A stretch of DNA of 64,000 nt from Sambucus nigra (GCA_949130495.1 OX422211.1:446284219-446348218); one strand, 5' to 3'; counted from the first letter of the stretch, positions 37,340-47,625 are shown. Made by a program: numbers and translations. Notes: generated from the sequence alone by a model not told the origin.

Positions 37340-38200
37340 GTGATACCCTATAAAATCTACAGCTATATTGATAAGATTTAATACTAAATAATACATGAGT
37401 CTAAACAATTGAATACCACACTAAGAATGACATAAATAAACTAACATGCATAAATTAAATAACTGATACATAACCATGTAATAACCCTATCACCATCTAT
37501 GATACCATAAACTAACACTAATAAAATCCGTTACGGGAAATACAATTATCTCAAATAGTAAACTAGTTATAACTAAAGTAATAACTACTACAATAATAAA
37601 CTCGAATGGAATGAAAATAGAAATAAATAATGAGCATGAAAACTCGACACCTACATCCTATAATATCAACAAATGGAAAAGAATGCAAATGAGAATTAGG
37701 GTTGGAGCTGCAATGGCGGCCTAGGACTAGAAAATAGGGTTCAACAGCAACGTAACAATAAGTCTACAATGAATAAAAATTTAATAGAATCTTTCTCTAA
37801 TAATAACTTCACATCTGCCTCTCATATTCTAATTGTTTATAAGTTATCCCAACCCAAGAAACCCTAAATATAACATGGGTATAATCCAAATCATAAGTGA
37901 AACCAATGCTTAATTATTATTCATCTCAACTAAAAGGTTCCATCATGTATGTCGGTGTATACATCTCGAGTATAATAACAATAAAAAAGACAGTCCCAAG
38001 TCTAATATCCACATAAGTATGGTCCCTGACACATACAAGTAAATGGGCTACTCACGAGCCCACACATAAATATGAAGGTCTATCCCTATCGCCTTAGAGG
38101 ATCACTCGTGCATCCTAGGTATAGTTATAGGTCGTCCATAACCTATAAGCTCAAAGCCTCGGTAGGGGATGTTCATTATAACACACCATGTAGGCACTCA
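37340..38200 (-). other. Reversed chromovirus-type LTR fragment
   Basis: On -, the segment ends ATTTTATAGGGTATCACA (end at about 37340), like ATTTTATTAGGTGGGATGTCATA of A. Further up it contains CTTATGTGGATATTAGACTTGGGAC, which has the style of the A LTR middle. No gene is seen. Similarity is weak. Confidence 0.3.
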
Positions 38201-38279
38201 TTCCTAGTACCTTCAAACATCTACTTAAATCCCTTTCACACTCGACCTCTAGGTCATACTCCAAAACCTAACCTAATGT

Positions 38280-38765
38280 CCACCGGGCGCTTTTGAATTT
38301 CGTTTGAATTTGGTCAACTTTTAAACCTAGGATTGGATTGATTAATTTTTGTAGGTCTCCGAATACCCTTTCCATCAGTTCATACCGTGCTCGAATCGAC
38401 TTTACGGTTCAGGCGTACTTATCTTTTTACTCCAAAACCCTAGCCTAAAGGCAACTACGTGCTTCTAAGCTCCATTTGACCTTGGTCAAATTTTAAACCT
38501 GGGGTTTTTCCAATCATAGGGCTTTGAATACCCTTTCCAACGGTTCGTACCGTGTGTGAACCGTCTTTACGGTTTGCATTTACTTTCCTTTTTAACTCCA
38601 AAAACCTAGATGCCACTGGGTACTTTCGAGCTTCGTTTAAACTTAGTCAAATCTTGGACCCAAGAGTAACTCATGAAATTTTACAGGGCTCTAAATACCC
38701 TTTCAAACGATCCCAATCGTGCATAATTCAGACTTACGGATTGCATTTTTTGCACTTTCAAAAAA
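38280..38765 (+). repeat. Tandem ~165-bp repeat in the left O LTR (3 units)
   Basis: Units start near 38280, 38451 and 38611. Each reads from an 'AC(T)GGG...CTTTCGAGCTTCGTTT' start through 'TTTGGTCAA', 'GAATACCCTTTCCAACGGTT' and 'TTTACGGTTTGCAT'. The same unit, in four copies, is in the right LTR at 60670-61320. Confidence 0.75.
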
Positions 38766-40250
38766 GTCCCTTTTGGACTGCCAATAGGAACCCCTAACCC
38801 TTTGTCGATCGGCAGAGGGATACTTTACTTATCCAGTGAGCCAGGGGGTATTCTGATAGGTAGCCTAGGCCTATGCCTATCGACAGACCCCTTAACCCTA
38901 AAATTTACTATTTAAGAAGGCCATGACCTCATTCCCAAGGACCCCTTTTTAGAGATTTGAGGAGCCCCTGCCTTGAAATAGTGTGTTATTTTCCAAAAAA
39001 CATCATTTTTTAAACATTCTCTCCAACTTTCTATACATCACTTTCACCCCCACCTTTGCCACCCATCTCACCACTACTCCATCACCATAAAAAAAATAGC
39101 CTACTTCACCTCGAAAATCAGTAGTAAATTTTCGTAAAAAGTTTACTGTTATCCTTTGAAATATCATTTAATTAGTGTCATTTATCACACGTTCTTTATT
39201 CTTAGCATATTTTTTCTTTATTCTCACTTTCTCACTCTAGATAATCTTTTTTTATTACTTATATATACAAAATATAGTTTTATAAACCTAAAAAATCCCT
39301 AAAAAAGGGGTTTAGTCTTTAAACCCAAAATTTGAATTTTATTCCCCTATTCACACTTTCAACACTTATACACGTTTTCCAAAAAACTACAGGAAATTAT
39401 AGTTTTGGGTTCATGGGTTAACTCTCACCCTCACGTGTTATCAAACTACGTGGACTCTTTGATGCTATCTTTGGCTATATAGGCATCTCGAGTCTTCCTC
39501 GGGATTCAAGTCCTATTTTCTTATTCCTTCATTCTATTTATTCTCACATCTAATAGTGTCGTATGTATATGTATGTGTGTGTGTGAACACACACACACAC
39601 ACACACACACACTAATTTATCTGTTCTTAGCAACCCCGTCACACATGCATATTCACTTCGTCATAGTGAATCATGATCTAGTTGTTTCTCACATTACATT
39701 ATATTTTCGTACGTTTTATTCTTTTTCAATTTCTAAATCTCGTCAGACATGCATATCCATTTCCTCATAGTGGATTATGATCCATTTTATTTCACATAGC
39801 ATAGACTTGCACTTTCTCATATTTCTAGCAGACCTATCAGACATGCGTATTCCATTCCTTACTATGACTTATAATCATGTGCGTTACTCATATTTCAGTT
39901 ACCTTTTTAGATTATATTATTTCATTTTATTTTATACTCATCCGAATAACCCATCTTCGTGTTTTCTATAATGTGAGTATGGTGATTTCTTTCCTCATTT
40001 ATTTCACTCCGCACACACTCCGCACACAAATTACGTTTTAGAGAAAAAGGAGAATGTTATTATAGCCCATAAGAGACTGGAAGGTTATTTATCTCGATTC
40101 TAGGAGAAATTAGCATGAGATTAGGATATGGTCCACCCTCAATGAGAATGACCGGTCATAATTTTAAAAACCTTTAAAATAATTCATGGATGTCATCGTA
40201 TGATTTTACAATGATAAGCCTATCATTGACTTAGAGATCATATAGTATAA
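38766..40250 (+). repeat. Left O LTR: promoter and R/U5 part
   Basis: After a word pair GTCGATCGGCAG (38804) and CTATCGACAG (38877) comes TATTTAAG (38909-38916) and GGCCATGACCTC. The right LTR has TATAAAAGGGCCATGACCTC at 61501. Downstream landmarks shared with the right LTR are ATGGGTTAACTCTCACC (39412), ACGTGGACT and TAGGCATCTC (39449-39490), and TAGCCCATAAGAGACTGGAAGG (40058). An (AC)n run is at about 39587-39612. After 40100 similarity ends; gag and protease are absent. Confidence 0.6.
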
Positions 40251-40259
40251 AAGTCCTAC

Positions 40260-41050
40260 CCTCCCAGAAAGAAATCCTATCAAGAAAAAATTGAGAAAGA
40301 TCTAAATGGAGTGGTCCCTCAAAGTCAAAGATAAATTGGTGAAACAGCAAAACGTAAGCTTCATCCCTATGGTTGAATATCCTACATGGCTCGCAAGCAT
40401 CGTCCATGTGCTAAAATCAAGAGGAAACGTATGCATGTCCATCGACTATCGGAATCTGAACAAAGTATCTCCAAAGGATGATTACCCTTTGGCCAATATC
40501 AACATAATTATTGATAACATAGCCAGTCGTGCCATCAAGTCATTTATCGATGGTCTTGCCGGGTATAGCCAAATCAAGATGCATCTCGACAGCCAAGAGA
40601 AGACTGCCTTTATCACCCTGTGGGGAATCTTTTGCTACACCGTCATGCCTTTCGAACTCAAGAAATGCTAGATCTACCTACTAGAGGTTAGTTACAACTA
40701 TTTTTCATCGTCTTATATATAAAGAAATTGAAGTCTATGTTGGCGACATGATCATCAAGTCCAAAAATTTAGAAGGTCGCATCCGTATTGTAAGGGAATT
40801 CTTTGAGCGATTGTGGCAGTATCAAATTCATCTCAATCCACAAAAATGCATCTTTTGCATCACGAAAGGTGAACTCCTCAGCTTCATGGTCAGTGATAAG
40901 CCCTTCCATACTTAGAGAAATTCTTAAAATTCCACTATCTTGTATGGAGAAAGAAGTTTGCAACTTCCTGGGCAAACTCCTATACATCAGTTGGTTCATC
41001 AGCCAACTGACATCCATCTGCGAGCTTATTTTCAAACGTCTCCAAAAGTA
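40260..41050 (+). pseudogene. O reverse transcriptase
   Basis: An open stretch at 40306-40671 has YPTWLASIVHVLKSRGNV, SIDYRNLNKVSPKDDYPLAN, FIDGLAGYSQIKMHLDSQEK and TAFITLWGIFCYTVMPFELK. All are canonical for Tat/Ogre reverse transcriptase. A stop and short frameshift follow, then EVYVGDMIIKS at about 40730-40765, where the catalytic Y-V-D-D is Y-V-G-D. HLNPQKCIFCITKGELLSFMV and VCNFLGKLLYISWFIS follow. This is better preserved than Tat1 but inactive. Confidence 0.85.
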
Positions 41051-41370
41051 TTAGACCAAAGTTTGGAAATATGCATGTCAAGAAATTTTGACCAGATCAA
41101 GTGGTAACTTACCCAACCCCTGGTGCTAATGCCTCTGCAGCAAGGTCTTCCCCACCTTCTATACCTCACTGTCATAGACACTCTGCCAAGGGCTATGCTA
41201 GCCCAATACATAAAAAAGACATGCAAAGAAATACACATTAAATACGCTAGTCGAAATCTAGCATGGTATGAAGTGAACTACATTTATTACAGAAGGTATG
41301 TGTCGCCTTAGTTTAGGTCACTCTGAATCTCCGGCATTACATGCTTGCATTCCCCATTAAGTTTCTTTTT
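41051..41370 (+). pseudogene. O RNase H, first part
   Basis: In pieces of different frames it reads PNPWC, PLYLTVIDT, a stretch like 'AMLAQ', NLAWYEVNYIYY and RHYMLAFPIK. They match the Ogre block ending 'LRHYML...'. The sequence is cut at about 41371 by the copia fragment and resumes with KYLLEKPSLSSRM at about 55465. Confidence 0.7.
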
Positions 41371-41373
41371 AAT

Positions 41374-41787
41374 TCATTTTGATGGTTTTAAATTGAGTGG
41401 TGAGGTCTTGGAGTTTTGGAGTTTTGAAGCTTTTACGACACTAGTTCCTTCATGAGTGAGTTGTAAAATATCCCAAGCTTCTTTAGCGGTTTCACACGTC
41501 ATAATGCAACGAAATTCATCCAGTGTGACCGCGATAAATAAGGCATTTAAACCACGGGAATTAAAATTTTCAAGTTTAAATTCATTCTCACTCCAACTAT
41601 CGGTAGGTTTAGGAACACGTTCATTTTCAACTAAATGTGTAGGTGGAGACCACCCGTTAACGACAGACAACCAAACCCTCTCATATAGAGACCTAAGTGT
41701 CGAACGCATTCGTGCTTTCCAATGTGCATAATTAGAACCATCGAAAATAAGAAATTTTAAAAACGGGGAAAATTCCATTTTTGTCAA
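41374..41787 (-). pseudogene. Copia gag N-terminal fragment (SIRE-like)
   Basis: 137 codons without a stop: MTKMEFSPFLKFLIFDGSN, then YAHWKARMRSTLRSLYERVW and GLNALFIAVTLDEFRCIMTC, ETAKEAWDILQLTHEGTS. The pattern F-x-G-x-N-Y-x-x-W-K-x-R-M and the C-E-T-A-K-E-x-W-D block are hallmarks of copia gag (UBN2-type). The frame stops where the fragment meets the O element, so only about the first third of a gag remains. It starts 56 bases inside the LTR, just after the primer site. Confidence 0.85.
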
Positions 41788-41829
41788 AAATATTTAAAAA
41801 GATCTTAAATGCAATAATTTAGCGATCCC

Positions 41830-41840
41830 GCTCTGATCCA
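41830..41840 (-). other. Copia primer-binding site
   Basis: On -, TGGATCAGAGC follows the LTR end CAACA (41843) after two bases. It corresponds to the initiator-Met primer site TGGTATCAGAGC with one base missing. Confidence 0.75.
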
Positions 41841-41842
41841 CT

Positions 41843-42714
41843 TGTTGGGAATGATGACCCCCAATTTTTAAATTTTACAAAAATGAATTTCCTTTTAGAT
41901 GCGAAATAGAGATGGTTCAATTAAACAATTACATAAACCAAATTTTAATTTCTTTCAAATTGAAATTAAACTTAACTCAAAATGACATTAAATTAAACAA
42001 CACATTAATTTTCACTTAAACCAAATTAATTCAATCCAAGTCCTAAAAAATTTGCCTAACAAAATAATTAATTCAATTTTGCAAATTAGGCCAAACCAAT
42101 TTTTATCCAATAAAATTAATGACTTGAACAAAATTAATTAAACATTACCCAAATTAATTTAGCACCAACTTAAGCATGAGTAGTGATTTACACCAATTTT
42201 ATATTTTTACCTAAGCATGCATCTAATGTGAATTTTGCAAAAGATAAAATAAACAAAGAACCACTACGCCGCGATGTACGAGGAAAACCCCACAACGGGA
42301 AAAAAATCTCGGATGACCCTAACCTCAAATCCACTAAGTACAATTTTACAATTACAAGACAATAAGACTTACAAACACTCGAGTTGACTCCGTCCAAGCC
42401 TCGAAGCTTCTTCTTGTGCACACCTCTTCCTAGCGAATAACCACGGAGGTCCACCGTGGTCTCAGAATCCACCGATTGGACTTTTTCGGTCACCGTCAAC
42501 CGAACAAGGAGCCTTTCTCCAAGTGGGTATGTTTGAGCAAACAATCTTCTTTGTGGGATGTAGAAGAAAATCCAAACTTCTCTTCTTTGAGGTGTAGAGA
42601 AAAACCCGGTGCCAAACACTCCAAGCAAGATATATATATGGTAACTTGTAATAAACAAACTATGGGTGTAAACTAAAGTGTTTTGGAATAATGTTCTTGA
42701 AAATGCAAACACTT
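41843..42714 (-). repeat. Copia LTR, R/U5 side
   Basis: On - the LTR ends TCATTCCCAACA. A TATA-like run is at 42631-42639. A 174-codon open stretch on - (42188-42712) has no recognised similarity and I regard it as chance. The left part is AT-rich with many AATTAAT words. It joins the sequence at 54782 once Tat2 and one CACTT are removed. Confidence 0.65.
42710..42714. other. Tat2 target duplication, left copy
   Basis: CACTT precedes the LTR end and is repeated exactly at 54777-54781 after the other LTR. Confidence 0.9.
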
Positions 42715-43295
42715 TGTTGATGTAAAAAATTAGATTGCTTCTAATTATTTAATCACAGATAAATATAAATGAGACAAACAATTTTAAAGTGGTTCAGCCT
42801 TATAAGAATGTCCTACGCCCACTGTTTCTGTTATTGCCAAGTGTTTTGGAGTTCTCGATATGTAATTCTATCAAGAAAATCCGGTCCCCTTCAATGAGGG
42901 TGATACAATGTATTTATAGCCCTTAGGCTGTCATGTGAAAGGGTGATACATTAAATTATACACATGTGAAAGGATGATACATTTAATGCCCTTTGAGGAG
43001 TATGGAACATTCTTTCTCGGTATATGGCAATATTAAATGACCTTCCAAATTCGCAGAATCCGCCTTTTTGAATTTTTATAGGCGCTTCGATCTTCGTGTA
43101 CTTTTTGTCCTTTTAGCCGTCGGTAACGTAATAGTTTCTTTTTTGTAATCATTTCTTTCGCCGTTTCCCAAGGAAAAGTATTTAAGCTTCATAGGCAATC
43201 CCATCGTCTTCTACCTTTTCCAATTTCTAATTTCGAGTTTTCCAGAGTCTTTCTCTCTCTTGTGCGTTCATCCCTTTCTTCGTTCGTTGTCAACA
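42715..43295 (-). repeat. Tat2 3' LTR (U3 half unlike the 5' LTR)
   Basis: On - it begins TGTTGA at 43295 and ends TCAACA at 42715, 581 bp. A purine tract (AGGAAAAAGGGAGA on -, about 43299-43312) lies just outside. Bases 42715-42994 match 54188-54467 of the 5' LTR with about six mismatches, including the TATA box (42911-42918). Bases 42995-43295 show no similarity to the corresponding half of the 5' LTR. Alternative reading: the LTR is truncated at 42995 and the rest is promoter of the antisense gene. Confidence 0.65.
43180..43187 (+). promoter_or_regulatory. Candidate TATA box of the Tat2 antisense gene
   Basis: TATTTAAG lies 165 bp before the start codon at 43352. It is followed by a pyrimidine-rich leader (TTTCTCTCTCTTG near 43250). 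It falls inside the 3' LTR as defined above, which would make that LTR promote in both directions. Inference from sequence only. Confidence 0.4.
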
Positions 43296-43351
43296 GATCT
43301 CCCTTTTTCCTGTAAGATCTTCTTCCTTTTTCTTCATTTCTTTTATTCGCC

Positions 43352-43856
43352 ATGGTTTATGTAACTGAATCTCTTGAGAAATTCCGTTTTGATTTTTCTA
43401 TTCCATCTTGGGTAACTCTGGAGGATCTTTCTGAGCCTTCAAATTACTTTCGTTTGGCTGAGGGACATTGGTTCCCCAGCCTCTTTATTGCTGAATGTGG
43501 ATTTTCTTTTCCACCAAACCCTTTGTGCTTAGAGTTCTGTCATTATTTCGATGTTGTCCCTGCAAAAATAGCCCCCAACACATGGAGAATAGTTAATGGG
43601 GTGTATAGGTTAAATCAAACTCATGGAACTCGTATAGGAATTCCTGAGATTATGTATTGTTATAGATGGGCTATTCTAGACAATGTTTTTTATTTAAAAA
43701 CTAGATTTTTGAATAGGGCTTTAGTAGTCAACCTCCCTGATGCCAATAGGGATTATTTTGAACATGGGGTAGTTATCAAAAATTGGCAACATGCCCCTTT
43801 GATTGGAGATGAAGTATATGAAGGTCCCAAATGCCCTCCATATGGCAATGAGATAG
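43352..43856 (+). pseudogene. Tat2 antisense gene exon 1
   Basis: It starts MVYVTESLEKFRFDF. FCHYFDVVPAKIAPNTWRIV (about residues 71-90) resembles the 'LxPNxWR' signature of the Transposase_28 family. The exon ends GAG ATA G with donor GTTATT at 43857. Exon 2 begins TT at 43948 after TTTGTTTGCAG, so the codon GTT is formed and the frame continues into GACAGTAAG. Without splicing the frame stops at 43889-43891. Confidence 0.8.
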
Positions 43857-43947
43857 GTTATTTTCGTTTTATTTTATTTTTGAAATTATGATTTCATTAT
43901 GTTTGATAAAATGTATGACTGATATTTCACTATGTATTTGTTTGCAG

Positions 43948-44623
43948 TTGACAGTAAGAGGAAAACTCCAAAAGAATTAGAAGTTAATATTAAGCATTTG
44001 AAACATATCTGGAGTTTTCATCAGAAAGTTGCAGATGAGCACATCAGGTCTGCATCACACTTGTTGCAGTACAGGAGCTATACATCATCCTTTACTGCTC
44101 GTCCTGTGGTCAGCACTAGTGAACCAGCGCTAACTCCTGAGGATTCTTCACCAGACTCTCACATTCCTCTAAGCCAGAGAATGGGCAAAAGAAGAGTTCC
44201 TGCTATCTTTGAGGAGACTACCTCTGCTGGAGATGGAAAAAGAAACAAGGCTGAGGTCCAAAAGGGGACAAAGAAAGTAGATGCTGCCCCTTCTGTTGCT
44301 CCTCAGAAGGCTGCCGAGAAGCCCCCAGTGGCTCCGAGCAAGAAGGATGCACCTATGGAAGTGATCACCATCTCCCCAACCAAAAGCTCTTCTTTGGTTG
44401 AAACTGTTGAAGTGCCACTGAGGAGATTGAAGAAATCCTCCTCGGTCAGTTAGGTGAAATTATTCCCCAGCTGCAAGTTAGTGAAGCTGGTGTCCCAATT
44501 ATTATTCCTCCGAGCTCTGCGATGAGCTCGGTGAAGACTTGGACTATTCCTGAAGTCCAAGGAATTGAGGAAAATATGTCTAGGTATGTGCTTACATCCC
44601 TGGCTACTCGTCACCTTGCTTCA
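43948..44623 (+). pseudogene. Tat2 antisense gene exon 2
   Basis: VDSKRKTPKELEVNIKHLKH leads into a serine, proline and lysine-rich stretch (PALTPEDSSPDSHIPLSQR, RKQ-like basic words, VAPQKAAEKPPVAPSKK). A single-base shift near 44415-44440 moves the reading from VETVEVP to EEIEEILLGQLGEIIPQLQ. The exon then ends RHLAS with donor GTAAGT at 44624, a perfect plant donor. Confidence 0.75.
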
Positions 44624-44706
44624 GTAAGTTTCTCATATTCTGAATTTTCTTTCTTTCCATCAATACATGTATCTCTGTGCTGACTTATCATTATCTTCTT
44701 TTTCAG

Positions 44707-45510
44707 CTGGTGAGTTATTTGAACACCATTGTGAAGAAGGATGAAGCAATCAAGACTTCTAGCTCCTCGTCTGGAGTGGAGGATGCTTTGTCTAGGTTAA
44801 CCAAATCTTTGAAGGATTCCCGTCAGAAGTATGACGAGGATAAGGCTGAATGGGCGAAGAAATTGGCTGCGGTTGAGGCAGAAAAGATGCAGCTGGAAAT
44901 TAAAGTGAAAGATTTGGAGGGAGAGAAGAAGAAGTATGACGAGAAGCTCAAGAGTTTTGGGGAGCTTGAAGCCAAGATAAAAATGGCAGAAGAATAATTG
45001 TCCCTTCTGCGAGAAGCGAACCGCCAGAAGGAAGAGGTGGAAGCTAAATTGAAGGCCACCGAGGATCTTCTATCCGAGAAGCTCTCCTCGGAGAAAATGA
45101 AAAGAAAAATGGTGGTGAAAAAATCTTTCCGTACTGGTTGGGACAAAGGATGGGACAGGGGGGTAGCAGCAATAATGACTCAGGTGCAGTATGGGAGTTT
45201 GAAATACTTTCGAGATGGTTGGGTGGCTGCCCTGCAAGAATTGAAGGTTAATGAGGACTCAGAACTATTTCAATAGCACCTCCCTGGTCCTCCCCCAGTT
45301 ATTGAAGATGAAGAAGAGGACGAAGCTGCCTCTGAATAATCTTCAATGGCAGTGGGTGATCCAATCCTTACTCAGCCTGTCGATGAGGAGTTTTCATCTC
45401 TTCCTGCTCCTCCTGAACAAGTTCCAGCTTCAGACCAACTTATTGTTCCAACCGAGCAACCGAGCTCCTCGTCCCAGCCTCCCAAGAAAATCTTGGGAGA
45501 CAAGGAAAAG
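44707..45510 (+). pseudogene. Tat2 antisense gene exon 3 (coiled coil)
   Basis: The acceptor TTCTTTTTCAG ends at 44706, and the frame LVSYLNTIVKKDEAIKTSS continues in phase. A long heptad-rich charged region follows (KKLAAVEAEKMQLEIKVKDL, then KQ-, E- and L-rich). After it come GWDKGWDRGVAAIM and an acidic proline-rich end. Stops at 44995 (TAA), 45274 (TAG) and 45337 (TAA) could each be former CAA or CAG. The donor after GDKEK is GTGTGA at 45511. An AATAAA at 45594 offers an alternative transcript end within intron 3. Confidence 0.7.
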
Positions 45511-45692
45511 GTGTGAAGTTGTTCGGTATTCTCTTTCTATTTTTCTTCTTTTTCAAGTGTAACCAAAATCTTTGTAATTCTGCATTATGATCTAATAAAA
45601 TTTGAGTTCTTTTCTTCCACATGATTGTCTCTTTTCTATCTATACTCTGTCTTGATCTTCTTTTTGATAATTATTTTTTCTTTCTCTGCTAG

Positions 45693-47033
45693 TTTCTAGC
45701 CAGGATGGATATGCTATTTGCTAATGATACAAAGCTGATGCAGCAATGCCATGAATATTATAAGGTTGGTCATACAGAATTGAGTACATCAGAAGTTGTC
45801 GACATCCTTGGTCGTGATGCTTCAGAGCAAGCAGTTGAAGCTTAGCAGTACCTGAAAGGCTTACTTGACCGAGCTGTGGCCAACAATGTGGCTTATTACG
45901 AAATGATTGAGGACCTGCAAGGTACTCTCGATGAACTTCAGCAGCAATATAAAGAATCAACTGCCCTATTGCATGAGGGGTATGAGAAGAGGTATCAACA
46001 GCTTTCTGCCAAGAAGGGCCACGAAAAGCTCCTTGCTGGGTACGATATCAGGGAGAGAGCCCTAAAGGGTGAAATTAAAGCATGTAGACAAATTGCAGAG
46101 CTGCTGGAGCAAGAGAATAACAATTTGCAGAAAGAGTTAGCACAGTATAAGTCTGCAGCTTCATCTTCCACTGCCTTGGTATCGGTCACCGATGAAGGAT
46201 TTTCATTTTTAGAAGTGAAAAATGCTAAGTTGCGAGAAGAGTTAGAGGCTTTGAGAAGAGCTGGGCCTTCTAGTTCTATTCGGGGACGAGGAAGAGGTTC
46301 TCGTGGGCGAGGAAGAGTTGCTCAGAATATAGACGAGGAACAAAGTACTCAACCTGCCCGGGGACGACCAAGAGGTCTTCGTCGTACTGTTGAAGAAGCT
46401 CGTACTCAATCAGCATTGGAAAACCAAGCATTCCAATTGATGGCAAAGAATCAAGCCTTGTCTGACATGTCAAATAAAATTAGAGAACTGGAACAACAAC
46501 TCTCTTCAAAGAAATCAATGTTGGAGACTAATGAACTTTTCATCCAGAGTCTTCATGAGAAGCATGAAAGGTCAATATTTCAATTTCACAAACAGCCCAG
46601 GGAGTTCTGGATGGCTGGATACAACGAAGCACTATTTCATTTGGATGATCGTATCTAGAATGCTAATAATGAGGGCTACAAACAAGGCTGGTTGAATGCC
46701 TTGGGCGTGCTAAAGCTCGAACAAGGACACTATCTGTGGGACTATTATGATCCCGGGGTACTTGACTTGCCTGTGCCACCATATAATTTGGACATGGAAT
46801 GGATCCCAGCTCGTGCCATTCCTCGGAGCTTAATTGCAAAATACCTTGGTGACTACAATCTTCATTCTCAGATCGAGGTATCTCGTCCCGAGCATCTACT
46901 GGACACTCCTTCTGTGATGAACGTCAGGATGCTTAGAGATATTAACTTCATTAATTCTCCCCTTTGCCTAGAAGATCCTCCTGCTGGCGAGGAACCTATT
47001 TCAAAAGTTGAGGGGAAAAAACCAATAGAATAG
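45693..47033 (+). pseudogene. Tat2 antisense gene exon 4 (coiled coil, RG patch, conserved C-terminus)
   Basis: The acceptor CTCTGCTAG ends at 45692, and the frame FLARMDMLFANDTKLMQQC continues in phase. It then has a coiled coil (EDLQGTLDELQQQYKESTAL) and an arginine-glycine patch (RGRGRGSRGRGR, at about 46283-46318). Another coiled coil (ELEQQLSSKKSMLE) follows. The C-terminal block contains QGWLNALGVLK, PPYNLDMEW and LIAKYLGDYNL. TAG stops are at 45843 and 46656. If intron 3 is not used, a separate frame could start at 45705. Confidence 0.78.
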
Positions 47034-47299
47034 GAATTGTTGATGTAACAGTTAGTACACAATTTAATATCAATGTAATAAATTTGTGTAATTCATTTTG
47101 ACTTTAATGAAAGAGTTTCATTTTTGTTCGCAAATTTGTATTGCTATTGTCTTGTACTTGTCAAGCACTTTATACTTATGCCTTCATAACAATATTGTGT
47201 GGTTCATCGACCAACTTGGTAATAAAAAAGTTTACAAGTATCAGTAATGTTGCTCGATCACTTAATAATAAAGTAATGAGTATAAAAATGTTTAAAATT

Positions 47300-47625
47300 C
47301 TTCCAACCAACCAAGGTTGTTAAATTGTGCTTGTCGACCAACTATAGTTAGTGAGAGTTTTTATCCCCGACTAACCATACTTGGTAAATTTTTGTCTTTT
47401 TCATAAAATGTGTCCGACCAACCAAGGTCGATAAATTCTCCTCGTCGACCAACTACAGTTAGTGGGTTTTGATCCCCGACCAACCATACTTGGTTCAGTT
47501 TGGAATATTTTGTTCTTCGAGGAACTTGCGTATTTTCTGGAATAGTTTTACCTTCCGACCAACATAAGTTGGCGTATTTTGTTTCCTAACCAACCGAGAT
47601 TGGCATTTTTAGGAATGTTGAAGTT
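47300..47625. repeat. GACCAAC-rich repeat between convergent Tat2 genes
   Basis: Alternating words CGACCAACTA(T/C)AGTTAGTG and CCGACTAACCATACTTGG or CCGACCAACCA(A)GG recur with a period of roughly 115-120 bp (for example near 47334, 47368, 47443, 47478). No coding role is seen. Confidence 0.6.

Larger units (their letters stand above)
43352..47033 (+). pseudogene. Tat2 antisense gene: four exons, three frame-joining introns, about 1100 residues
   Basis: Exons 43352-43856, 43948-44623, 44707-45510 and 45693-47033 give one reading across three GT...AG introns of 91, 83 and 182 nt. The defects are five in-frame stops (44995, 45274, 45337, 45843, 46656) and one frameshift near 44415-44440. The product would have an N-terminal domain resembling the plant 'putative gypsy type transposon' (Transposase_28) family. 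After it come a serine/proline-rich charged region, coiled coils, an RG-rich patch and a C-terminal block. A poly(A) signal AATAAA is at 47077-47082. It converges with pol. Function unknown; a chromatin, RNA or silencing-related role would be speculation. Homologous gene: 4972-9800 on -. Confidence 0.8.

Noticed and set aside
42188..42712. 174-codon open frame on -
   Set aside because: It lies in the copia LTR across its TATA region, has no recognised similarity and ends exactly where Tat2 is inserted. Probably chance.
45721..45960. Open frames on - beneath the Tat2 antisense gene (also 44823-45146, 45995-46189)
   Set aside because: Opposite-strand shadows of the coiled-coil coding sequence.
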